A DNA stretch of 64,000 nt from assembly GCA_963702555.1 (NCBI GenBank), contig CAVPCW010000012.1:186001-250000 (forward strand). Direction: 5' to 3'. Of this stretch, positions 56,953 to 64,000 are shown in pieces. The stretch's first letter is position 1. Each line of letters begins with the position of its first letter. The DNA is from CAMFLJ01 sp963702555 (GTDB lineage: Bacteria; Actinomycetota; Acidimicrobiia; Acidimicrobiales; Acidimicrobilacustridaceae). Under the pieces are notes generated by a model that worked only from the letters and a program-made list of their open reading frames with translations, ran no database searches and was not told the origin of the DNA. Position numbers and translations under genes: made by a program.

Positions 56953-58055
56953 GGCAGGATCACGAGGTCGTCGGCGTGGACCAGGTAGCGGGGCACGCCG
57001 TCGGGCAGGTCGCCGCTGCGGCGGCCGGCCATGTCGGCGGCCACCGCCGAGGAGACCCGCACCAGGCCCTTGGCGAACACCGACCCGTCGGCGTCGCGAT
57101 CTCGACGGCGTCGTCGGCGTCGAAGTCGCCCTCGACCCGCTCGACGCCGGCCGGCAGCAGCGACACGCCGCCGCGCTCGAGGGCGCGCCGGGCGCCCGGC
57201 GTCGACGACGACCGTGCCGGCGGAGCCGACGGCGAAGGCGATCCAGAGCTTGCGGGCCGGGAGGTCGCGGTCGTGGGGCAGCACCACCGTGCCCACGCCC
57301 GGGGTGCCGGCCACGGCGTCGGCGCAGCACGCTCGGGCGCTCGGCGGCGGCGATGACGGTGCGCACGCCCGACCAGGCGGCGATCTTGGCGGCGGCGAGC
57401 TTCGAGGCCATGCCGCCACTGCCGCCGGCGGTGCCCGGGCCGCCGGCGAGCGCCTCCAGCTCGTGGTCGACCTCGACGATCTCCTCGATGAGCGACGCCG
57501 AGCGGGTCGAGGCGGGGGTCGGCCGAGAGCAGGCCGGGCGTGTCGGTGAGCAGCACCAGCAGGTCGGCGCCGATCGAGGTGGGCCACGAGCGCGGCGATG
57601 CGGTCGTTGTCGCCGAAGCGGATCTCGTCGTCGGCGATGGCGTCGTTCTCGTTGACGACCGGCACCACCCCGAGCTCGAGCAGCCGCAGCAGCGTGCCGC
57701 GGGCGTGGAGGTACTGGCGGCGCTCGACGAAGTCGAGGGGGGCGAGCAGCACCTGGCCGGCCACCAGGCCGTGGCGGCCGAGCTCGTCGTCGTAGACCTG
57801 CATGAGGCGGCTCTGGCCGACCGCGGAGACGCGCCTGGAGGGTGACGGCGTCGCGGGGCCGCTGGTCGCCGCCCAGGCCGAGCGCGGGCAGGCCGGCGCC
57901 GATGGCGCCCGAGGTGACCACCACGACCTGGTGGCCGGCGGCGCGCAGGCCCGCGACCTCGGCGCACAGCTTGGCGATGGCGCCGCGGTCGATGTGCCCG
58001 TGGGCGTCGGTGAGCGAGACGTGCCGATCTTGGCGACGACGATCATCGTCGCCAC
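56949..58055 (-). CDS. proB: Glutamate 5-kinase ProB with PUA domain (many frameshifts)
   Basis: About 369 residues; start at GTG 58055 or ATG 58046 (MIVVAKIGTS). Kinase blocks in successive frames: 'HIDRGAIAKLCAEVAGLRAAGHQVVVVTSGAIGAGLPALGL' in part, 'AVGQSRLMQVYDDELGRHGLVAGQVLL', 'VPVVNENDAIADDEIRFGDNDRIAALVAHL', 'IGADLLVLLTDTPGL', 'GGSGGMASKLAAAKIAAWSGVRTVIA'. The PUA domain ends 'GVPRYLVHADDLVILP'. Around seven indels, but block order and length match ProB. It phosphorylates glutamate, the first step to proline, and PUA suggests proline feedback. It lies 19 bases after obg, and its stop overlaps the convergent alaS-like gene. Confidence 0.88.
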   Translation of the reverse strand: MATMIVVAKIGTSRSPTPTGTSTAAPSPSCAPRSRACAPPATRSWWSPRAPSAPACPRSAWAATSGPATPSPSRRVSAVGQSRLMQVYDDELGRHGLVAGQVLLAPLDFVERRQYLHARGTLLRLLELGVVPVVNENDAIADDEIRFGDNDRIAALVAHLDRRRPAGAAHRHARPALGRPPPRPARRRSSRRSSRSTTSWRRSPAARAPPAAVAAWPRSSPPPRSPPGRACAPSSPPPSARACCADAVAGTPGVGTVVLPHDRDLPARKLWIAFAVGSAGTVVVDAGRPARPRARRRVAAAGRRRAGRGRLRRRRRRRDRDADGSVFAKGLVRVSSAVAADMAGRRSGDLPDGVPRYLVHADDLVILP

Positions 58056-58073
58056 CCGGTCGTGTCGACGGGG

Positions 58074-59372
58074 TCACTCGTCCTCGAACATCGAAGCTCG
58101 AGCCGCACCGATGTGCACGGTGTCGCCGTCGCGGGCGCCGGCGCTTGGCGAGGGCCTTGTCGACGCCCGAGCTTCTTGAGCCGGGCGCTGCGGCGTAGTC
58201 GAGCGCCTCGAGGTTGGTGAGGTCGGACAGGGCGACGGCCCGCTCGGCCTGGCGACCGATGACCCGGAAGCTGCCGTCGTCGCTCGCGCTCGATGCGCAC
58301 CCCCTCGGGGATGGGCCGGTGCACGACGAACCCCTCGGGCTCGGGCTCGCCTGGCGCGGGCCTCACGCGACCGCTCGGCCATGCGGCCCACCAGGCGGGG
58401 CAGGCCGGCGCCGGTGACCGCCGAGACGACAGATCGAGCTCGAGGCCGTCGTCGGTGACGACGGCTCGCCGGCTGGCCGCGGTCGAGGTCTCGGGGGCCA
58501 TGTCGGCCCGGGAGCCGACGATGAGCCGGGGCCGGGTCGACGAGGTCGGGCTGGTAGGCCTCGAGCTCCGCGAGCAGCACCCCGGCCTGCTCGGCGGGCG
58601 GGCGGCGTGGTGCCGTCGGCGCCGCCGGCGAGGTCGATGAGCAGCACCAGAGCCCGGGCCCGTTCGATGTGGCGCAGGAAGCGGTGGCCGAGGCCCTTGC
58701 CCTCGCTGGCGCCCTCGATGAGGCCGGGGATGTCGGCCACGACGAACTCGTAGCCGTCGTCGAGGCGCACCACGCCGAGGTTGGGCTCGAGGGTGGTGAA
58801 GGGGTAGTCGGCGATCTTGGGCTTGGCGGCCGAGACCCGCGAGATCAGGGTGGACTTGCCCACGTTCGGGAAGCCCACGAGGGCCACGTCGGCCATGAGC
58901 TTGAGCTCGAGGTTCAGCCAGCGCTCCTCGCCGACCTCGCCCTGCTCGGCGAACATCGGGGCCCGGCGCTTGTTGGAGAGGAACCGGGCGTTGCCCTTGC
59001 CGCCCCGGCCGCCGGCGGCGGCGAGGAAGCGGTCGCCCTGGTTGCACCAGGTCGGCCAGCACCATGCCGTCACGGTCGAGCACGACGGTGCCCTCGGGGA
59101 CGTGCACCACGAGGTCGTCGCCGCCGTGGCCGTGCTTCTTCTTGCCCGAGCCGTGGGCGCCGCTCGGTGGCCCGGCGGTGGGGGTGGTCGTGGAAGGCCA
59201 GCAGCGAGGCCACGTTGCGGTCGGCGACGAGCCAGACGTCGCCGCCCTTGCCGCCGTCGCCGCCGTCGGGCCCGCCCTTGGCCACGTGGGCCTCGCGCCG
59301 GAACGACACGCAGCCGGCGCCGCCGTCACCGCCCCGCACGTTGATCTGGCACTCGTCGACGAATCCGGACAC
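58074..59372 (-). CDS. obg: GTPase Obg/CgtA (several frameshifts)
   Basis: About 433 residues from GTG 59372. The Obg fold opens 'VSGFVDECQINVRGGDGGAGCVSFRREAHVAKGGPDGGDGGKGGDVWL' (in part) and continues, after breaks, with 'GSGKKKHGHGGDDLVVHVPEGT' and 'GGRGGKGNARFLSNKRRAP'. The GTPase domain has 'VALVGFPNVGKSTLISRVSAAKPKIADYPFTT', 'VADIPGLIEGASEGKGLGHRFLRHIERA'. Later breaks (near 58600, 58450, 58270) hide the G4 motif, and a C-terminal OCT-like domain ends 'DTVHIGAARASMFEDE'. Obg couples ribosome maturation and stress signalling. The usual rplU-rpmA genes are not upstream here. Confidence 0.9.
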
Positions 59373-59436
59373 GACGCAGCAGCCTACGGGGTGGGTGGCC
59401 GCAGCCCTGCTTCGGTTGCGGTACGGATGCGGGCGA

Positions 59437-60982
59437 TCAGGGGTTGGGCACCAGCCTACGGGATCGCCCTTCACGCTGACGCTCCACGTCGTGCGGTCGG
59501 TTGAGTTGGCGGAGTCGACCGTGTAGCGGATGCGCCACCAGGTCAGGCCGCCGTAGGCCACGTTGATGTCGGCGGGGAGCTGCACGCTGAGCACCAGGCG
59601 GCGGTCGCTGTACTTCGACGAGGAGAGCCGCCAGGGCCCCGGCTGGGGATAGGTGGTGTTGGCCGCGCCGAGGCTGAGCATCGACGTGGTGGCCGGGCCG
59701 TAGCCGCCGCTCGGCGCGGTCTCGCCCGAGCACGGGGCAGCTGTGCCGTTCTGGCACAACACGGACCAGGTGAAGCTCACGGCGTTGCCGAGGGGGTTGA
59801 GCACCTCGATCTGGCGGGCACCCTCGCCCGGGTCCCAGAGGCTGACCTGCATCTTCTTGTTGTTGTGCTCCGGCCCGATGTCGGCCAGGTAGAACGACGG
59901 CGTGGTGCCCTCGAGGTTGGCGTACACGCCCATGTTGTCGACGCCGTAGACGTTGGGGCAGTTGTTGGCGTAGTTCGCCTCACCGGAGACCGTCGTGCAC
60001 GCGTTGAAGGTGTTGCCGACCCGGGCCCGGATGGAGAACCCGTTGGAGCCCATCTCCGACTGGGTGGTTCCCGCCGGCGACTGCACCTGCACGAAGTAGG
60101 TGCTCGCCGTCGGGTTGGTGATCGTGTACAGCGAGTTCCAGCGGTCCTCGGTGCCGCCACACCCACCCGGGGTGAAGGTGGAGGTGGCCAGCACGTTCGT
60201 GGCCCGGGGGTTGAACGAGGAGTTGTCCCTCATCTTGTAGGTGGTGTCGAACGACGACCGACCGTTGGTGCTGTCGCCCGGGATCGATCCGTCGCAGTAC
60301 GCCGGGTCGTACAGCTCGACGGTGACCTAGCCGTGATCGCCGCGGGAACTCGACGCGTAGAAGTAGCCATCGGCGGAGTAGTTGGTGTTCGTGATCGTGT
60401 TGCCACCGGTGCACGACGCCCAGCTGGGGTTGCTGGCGGGTTCGCGCCACTGGAGTAGTTGGCGTCGGTCTTGGTGGCGACGAGGTCGCCCTGCTCCTTC
60501 GAGGAGCAGCCGCCGCTGATGGCCAGCCAGTAGTTCTCCCGGTTGGCACCCGTCAGCCTGTCGCCGGTGCCCAGGAAGTTCTTCGGGCTGCCCATCGGGA
60601 CCGGACGCACGTACTCGGCCGTCGAGGAGCGGGTGATGTCGACGTTGCTCGTGAACGTGCCGGTGAAGAACTGCTCGGCCGAGTTGTCGGTGATCGAGAC
60701 CTGGAGCTTGGCGTCGCTGCCACCGATCTGGGTGACCTCGACGTTGATGTCGGCGCTCTCGGTGAAGCCGTTGGCCGAGGCGATGGCCTCGGCGCGGGTG
60801 GTGGCCGCACCCATGTCGGGGAGGTACACGACACCGGCCAGAGCGGCGGCGTCGGCCGCCCGCTGGATCGCGGCGGCCCGGGCGTACCAGGCGCCGAGGT
60901 CGACCGCGAGGCCGGTGACGGCGAGCAGGGGGAGCAGCAGGAGCGCGGTGAGGACCAGGACGTACCCCTCTTCACCCTTCAT
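59437..60982 (-). CDS. TadG-like Flp pilus-assembly protein (frameshifts and an in-frame TAG)
   Basis: About 515 residues from ATG 60982 (or a TTG at 61027 overlapping the preceding stop). The N-terminus is the TadE/TadG type: 'GEEGYVLVLTALLLLPLLAVTGLAVDLGAWYARAAAIQRAADAAALAGV' in part. A long extracytoplasmic region follows, with breaks near 60445 and 59450 and a TAG at 60329-60327 within 'RGDHG-stop-VTVELYDPAYCDG'; a single C-to-G error at a Tyr codon would explain it. The exterior half contains several Cys ('PGGCGGTEDRWNSLYTITNP', 'NNCPNVYGVDNMG', 'LCQNGTAAPCSG'). It is probably an anchored pseudopilin or adhesin of a Tad system. Confidence 0.7.
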
Positions 60983-61023
60983 GTGCCGTCGCCGGGCCCG
61001 GCGGGGGTCTTGGAAGCCACTGG

Positions 61024-61634
61024 TCAACCTCCCACGGTCGGGGGCTCGAGCTGGTACACGACGTAGCGGTCGATCGTGATGCCGCCGGGCGGCAGCAGAC
61101 CCGTGACCGGGTCGTAGTGGACCTCGATGTAGATGCCGACGCGGCCGGGGTTGGGCTCACGGACGCGGGTCGTGGGGCAGAATCGGGCGTCCCAGCCACC
61201 TACGCAGTTGGCGCCGGTGAACGAGCCGCTCAGGGCGGTCTCGACCTGGGTGCCGGTGTAGACGTTGCACGTACCTGCGACCCCGAAGGGTGGAGAGCCG
61301 CTCGTGCTGGCGTTCTTGCAGGCGGTCGGGACGATGTCGTTGGTGGTGGCGTCGTAGATGATGACCTTGCGCACTTCGGAGCGGGTCCCGGGCTCGAGCC
61401 CGGCCGACAGCGCCAGCAGCGCCTCCTGGTCGGCCTGGCGGGCATTGCCCTCGTTGGAGAGGACCCGTCCGGCGGTGAGCAGGGCCCGCTCGGCCGCGGT
61501 GGCGTCATCCATGCCGAGCCGTACTCCAGGACGCCGATGACAACAGGACGAGGAGCGGCATCGCGAGGCGAGCTCGACAAGGACGGCGCCGCCGTCGCCG
61601 CGCAGGGCGACCGATCGGTGGGTGGCGCGCTCAT
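61024..61634 (-). CDS. TadE-like pilus protein, second copy (frameshifts)
   Basis: About 203 residues from ATG 61634, coupled to the upstream TadE-like gene (ATGA). A Gly/Ala-Val-Glu pilin-like lead, 'LRGDGGAVLVELA', is followed in a shifted frame by 'VIGVLEYGSAW', together a TadE-type hydrophobic helix. The rest reads cleanly: 'DDATAAERALLTAGRVLSNEGNARQADQEALLALSAGL', 'VRKVIIYDATTNDIVPTACKN', 'GGWDARFCPTTRVREPNPGRVGIYIEVHYDPVTGLL', each shown in part. The indels cluster around 61540-61580. TadE-like pseudopilins help assemble Flp pili. The stop is adjacent to the TadG-like gene. Confidence 0.72.
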
Positions 61635-62303
61635 CCGTTGAGGTCCCCGGGCTCGAGGCGCATGATCGACGCCCGCTCGATGCTGAAGGTCGACCCGAAG
61701 AACCCGGTGATGTAGGTGTGCTTGTACCGGATGTACACGCCGAGGAACTCGACATCGGCGGTGCGCGGCCCGTCGACCCGGGTGATCGGGTTCCAACCAC
61801 AGGCGGGGTCGCCCGTGGACAGGCACTTGAAGTAGTCGACATCGCCGTCCTGCACCGCCACGTAGGCATCGGTGGGACGGTAGGAGTTGCACTCGAGCAG
61901 CGTGGAGGTCGGGCCCGTCTTGCAGGCGGCCGGGACCTGGAGATCGCGGAACCGACGGTGGCGTCGTCAGCCTTGAACACGACGATGGCCTCGATGTTCG
62001 ACGGCTTCAGCCCGGCGAGGCCGTCACGCACGGCGTTGACGATCGAGTAGTCGGCGGTCTCCCCCTCCGGCGTGACGTCGGGCCCCTGGATGGCGCCCAC
62101 CGTGCCCCGTCGGTCGTGGCGTCACCCACGGTGAGCACGTCGCGGTAGGCGACACCGAACTCGAGCACGCCGAAGACCAGCAGGATGAAGATCGGGGAGA
62201 CCAACGCCGCCTCGACCATGGCCGCGCCACCGTCGCCGGACAGCCGGGGCTGCCTGGGTTGGCGGGGCCGCCGGGGCCCCCGGGAAGCTCGCCAGCGCTC
62301 CAT
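61631..62303 (-). CDS. TadE-like pilus protein, first copy (frameshifts)
   Basis: About 224 residues from ATG 62303, which overlaps the stop of the pilin-like gene (TGATG). A basic Arg/Pro head leads into 'SGDGGAAMVEAALVSPIFILLVFGVLEFGVAYRDVLTVGDA', shown in part: the classic TadE motif, in which Glu five residues after the Gly cleavage site is required for prepilin peptidase. Breaks near 62100 and 61940 join 'AIQGPDVTPEGETADYSIVNAVRDGLAGLKPSNIEAIVVF' and 'VQDGDVDYFKCLSTGDPACGWNPITRVDGPRTADVEFLGVYI'. Paired Cys suggest an oxidised extracytoplasmic domain. It shares layout with the second copy (61024-61634), implying an old duplication. Confidence 0.75.
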
Positions 62304-62977
62304 CAGGTCTTGGTCACCGTGTCGACGTCGGCGCCGTTCGGCGCCCGCATGCCGTCGATGGTCACGAACTCGATCCGGACGCTGCGGACGTTGGCGGCGA
62401 AGCTGCTGTTCCGCCGGGCACCCGCAGGGCAGTCGCCGTTGCCGTCGGTGGTGCAGGTGAGCACCGGTCCGCCGTTGACGGGGTCGGTGATGGTGTAGCG
62501 CACCTCGACCACGACGTTCGTGTCGTCGTAGCCACGGGCGTCGTCGAGCGGATGTCGACACGGAAGTACCACTGGCCGTTCTGCCCGCTCGGGTAGGTGC
62601 GGTCGACGTCGTTGTCGAACCTGGCGTCGCCCTCCCAGTGCCGGGCCGGGGCCGTGGTGGTGGTCGTCGGCGCGGCGGTCGTGGTGGTCGTGCCGGCGGG
62701 CGCGGTGGTCGTGGTGGTCGGCGCCGCCGTGGTGGTCGTGGTGGGCGCCTCGGTGGTCGAGGTGCTCGGGGTCACGACCGTGGTGGTGGTCGTGAGCACC
62801 GGGCGCAACAGCTCTGCGGAGGCGGCCGCGTGGCGACGCAGTCGGCCTGGCTGGCGACCTCGGCCGAGCCCTCGGACGTGAGGTACCGGATCGCGACGAG
62901 ACTGCCGCCCCAGGACGGCGACGATCAGGACGTATTCCACCAGCGTGGCGCCGCTCGCGCCATCTGGTGGGCTTCAA
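62303..62977 (-). CDS. Flp-type pilin-like protein with Thr-rich stalk and extra C-terminal domain (frameshifts)
   Basis: About 225 residues; the start is unsure, TTG 62977 (KPTRW) being the best candidate. The Flp prepilin motif reads 'ASGATLVEYVLIVAVLG', then after a one-base break 'SLVAIRYLTSEGSAEVASQADC'. A stalk of nearly pure Thr/Ala/Pro (62798-62653) follows, then 'HWEGDARFDNDVDRTYPSGQNGQWYFRVDI'. After a break near 62545, 'GYDDTNVVVEVRYTITDPVNGG', 'CTTDGNGDCPAG' and 'VRSVRIEFVTIDGMRAPN' complete it. Ordinary Flp pilins are only 50-80 residues, so the stalk plus roughly 110-residue domain is unusual. It heads the four-gene tad-like operon. Confidence 0.68.
   Translation of the reverse strand: MKPTRWRERRHAGGIRPDRRRPGAAVSSRSGTSRPRARPRSPARPTASPRGRLRRAVAPGAHDHHHGRDPEHLDHRGAHHDHHGGADHHDHRARRHDHHDRRADDHHHGPGPALGGRRQVRQRRRPHLPERAERPVVLPCRHPLDDARGYDDTNVVVEVRYTITDPVNGGPVLTCTTDGNGDCPAGARRNSSFAANVRSVRIEFVTIDGMRAPNGADVDTVTKT
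62653..62798. repeat. Low-complexity Thr/Pro-coding repeat
   Basis: Degenerate repeats of GGTGGTCGTGG separated by GCGGCG-type spacers encode Thr runs on the minus strand (APTTTTTAAPTTTTTAP-like). They form the stalk of the pilin-like protein. Similar but shorter Thr-coding runs occur in the pseudokinase (16600-16680) and LysM (17430-17530) genes. Confidence 0.8.
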
Positions 62978-63073
62978 CTGCTTCCTGGTGCCCGCACGTC
63001 GACTACCTCTCCCGGTGGCGGTCCGCTCGGGCTCTCCCTGCCCGAGACGGCCACCGTCGGTCGCTCTAATGGA

Positions 63074-63113
63074 ATTCTACCACTTACGGTGGTTCGGCGA
63101 GCGAAAACTCGCC
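63074..63113 (-). promoter_or_regulatory. Candidate promoter and hairpins upstream of the pilin operon
   Basis: The 63070-63130 stretch is the most AT-rich in its surroundings. On the minus strand it holds an extended -10 TGGTAGAAT (core TAGAAT, 63079-63074), with CCAC-N5-GTGG (63080-63092) and GGCGAG-CGAAAA-CTCGCC (63096-63113) just upstream. It lies about 100 bases before the pilin-like start and divergent from the dGTPase gene. Confidence 0.45.
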
Positions 63114-63275
63114 CTCACCCGTCTCCTTTCGACGGCTTCCGGCGATGGCTTGAGGGTAGTGACCTCCGTCATCGCGCCTCCGTCGCGTCCACGTCCCCCT
63201 GGCCTCCCGGCGTTTCGACGTCCAGCAGCATGGCCGCGTGACCGCGCTGTCACACCCCCCGGCGATGATGGGGCC

Positions 63276-64000
63276 ATGACCACCGACCGCCAGCGTGAGT
63301 GGGTCGCCACCATGCACGGCCATGTGCCCGACGAGGGCGCCGACGCGCTCGTGCTGGCCCACCGCAGCGCTCCTCCGCCCTCGATCACCCCCCGCCTGCT
63401 CGACCGGGTGGTCCGCGAGGAGCTCGAGGACGCCGCCCTCGCCGACGGCGCCACCCGCAGCCGCGGGCGCCGGCCACCGGGCCCTGCCCGAGGAGCCCGA
63501 CCCGCTCCGCACCTGCTTCGAGCGCGACCGCGACCGCATCCTGCACTCCACCGCCTTCCGGCGCCTGGCCGGCAAGACCCAGGTCTTCGTGCACCCCGCC
63601 GACCACCAGCGCACCCGGCTCACCCACGCCCTCGAGGTCGCCCAGGTGGCCACGGCGGTAGCCGCGCCGTCGGCCTCAACGTGGCCCTCACCGAGGCCAT
63701 CGCCCTCGGGCCACGACTGCGGTCACGGCCCCGGGGGCCACGCCAGCGAGGACGCCTTCGACCGCTACGTCCCCGGCGGCTACCACCACGCCGTCTGGGG
63801 TGCCGAGGTCGTGCTCACCCCGCTCAACCTCTGCCGAGAGACCCTCGACGGCATCCGCAACCACTCGTGGTCGCTCCCCACCCCTGCCACCCCCGAGGGC
63901 GCGGTGGTGAGCTGGGCCGACCGCTGCGCCTACAGCGCCCACGACCTCGAGGACGCGGTCAGCGCCGGCGTCGTGCGCCTCGACCAGCTCCCCGACGAGA
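63276..64000 (+). CDS. dgt: Deoxyguanosinetriphosphate triphosphohydrolase-like protein (partial, frameshifts)
   Basis: Starts at ATG 63276 (MTTDRQREWVATMHGHVPDEG) and runs off the right edge after about 240 residues. After a break near 63465 it reads 'DPLRTCFERDRDRILHSTAFRRLAGKTQVFV' and 'HQRTRLTHALEVAQVATAVA'. After breaks near 63655 and 63710 it reads 'LNVALTEAIALGHDCGHGPGGHASEDAFDRY' and 'LDGIRNHSWSLPTPATPEGAVVSWADRCAYSAHDLEDAV'. The HD-domain metal ligands (RLTH..., GHDCGH) and the later D in 'AHDLED' are present. Such enzymes hydrolyse dNTPs to nucleoside and tripolyphosphate. The long N-terminal extension before 'DPLRTCFERDR' is longer than usual. Confidence 0.88.
   Translation, partial: MTTDRQREWVATMHGHVPDEGADALVLAHRSAPPPSITPRLLDRVVREELEDAALADGATRSRGRRPPGPARGARPAPHLLRARPRPHPALHRLPAPGRQDPGLRAPRRPPAHPAHPRPRGRPGGHGGSRAVGLNVALTEAIALGPRLRSRPRGPRQRGRLRPLRPRRLPPRRLGCRGRAHPAQPLPRDPRRHPQPLVVAPHPCHPRGRGGELGRPLRLQRPRPRGRGQRRRRAPRPAPRR

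Noticed and set aside
60327..60329. TAG as a recoded amber codon (pyrrolysine or similar)
   Set aside because: Only one instance in a region full of errors, with no supporting machinery in the window; a base error is simpler.
62653..62798. Short direct repeats resembling a CRISPR array or VNTR
   Set aside because: Units are irregular and encode a Thr-rich protein stalk in frame; there are no unique spacers of constant length.

Overview
The window looks like a chromosomal contig from a high-GC actinobacterium, most likely of the class Acidimicrobiia. This is inferred from roughly 70% G+C (by impression), frequent GTG starts, ATGA/GTGA gene overlaps, a BldD-like regulator, the lepA-hrcA-dnaJ-rsmE order, class II DAHP synthase and Thr-rich secreted linkers. 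About half of the genes are broken by single-base indels although the pieces on either side keep clear family similarity in shifted frames. Nearly all breaks look like consensus errors of an unpolished long-read or metagenomic assembly, not real pseudogenes. Damage is worst at 52.4-62.9 kb. At 35.6-37.0 kb a roughly 0.65 kb segment is present twice as diverged copies, probably an assembly join of two haplotypes.

Layout. 1-2.4 kb: cytochrome P450 (partial), a lipocalin-like hypothetical protein and an LLM flavin oxidoreductase. 2.4-5.8 kb: an iron-uptake/haem locus (efeB, efeO) with an unrelated polytopic membrane protein where efeU is expected. 6.0-12.0 kb: a complete Mrp-type Na+/H+ antiporter operon, A/B fusion-C-D-E-F-G, followed by tRNA-Val(CAC). 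12.2-15.6 kb: small membrane, lipoprotein, DUF167, VOC and membrane-anchored J-domain genes. 15.7-17.8 kb: a pseudokinase-LysM pair. 17.8-24.5 kb (minus): lepA, hrcA (with a CIRCE-like operator), dnaJ, rsmE, a BldD-like regulator, hemW. 24.7-30.5 kb: rpsT, then minus-strand ybbN-comEA-comEC-folP-holA. 30.6-35.2 kb: APH-type kinase, PAC2 protein, leuS, tRNA-Ala(GGC). 35.3-39.6 kb: cyclic-nucleotide-binding protein, metallophosphoesterase, rsfS, LytR-type protein, nadD. 39.8-44.8 kb: sigma factor, DAHP synthase, then assimilatory sulfur reduction (sirA-cysH). 44.9-49.7 kb: PaaX regulator, VWA/MoxR pair, proA.

49.7-57 kb (plus): murJ, a rhomboid-like protein, an MprF-type aminoacyl-lipid transferase domain protein, aspartate 4-decarboxylase (asdA) and an alanyl-tRNA synthetase-like protein that stops before the editing domain. 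The last four overlap or nearly abut. They read as one metabolic idea: aspartate to alanine, alanine to Ala-tRNA, and Ala-tRNA to an aminoacylated membrane lipid. I consider this the most interesting candidate system here.

57-59.4 kb (minus): proB and obg, with proA split off at 48.4 kb. 59.4-63 kb (minus): a Flp/Tad pilus mini-operon with a pilin-like protein carrying a Thr-rich stalk and extra C-terminal domain, two TadE-like proteins and one TadG-like protein. 63.3 kb to the end: a partial dGTP triphosphohydrolase on the plus strand. No insertion sequences, CRISPR arrays, rRNA genes or phage genes were seen, and no gene-free stretch exceeds about 300 bases.
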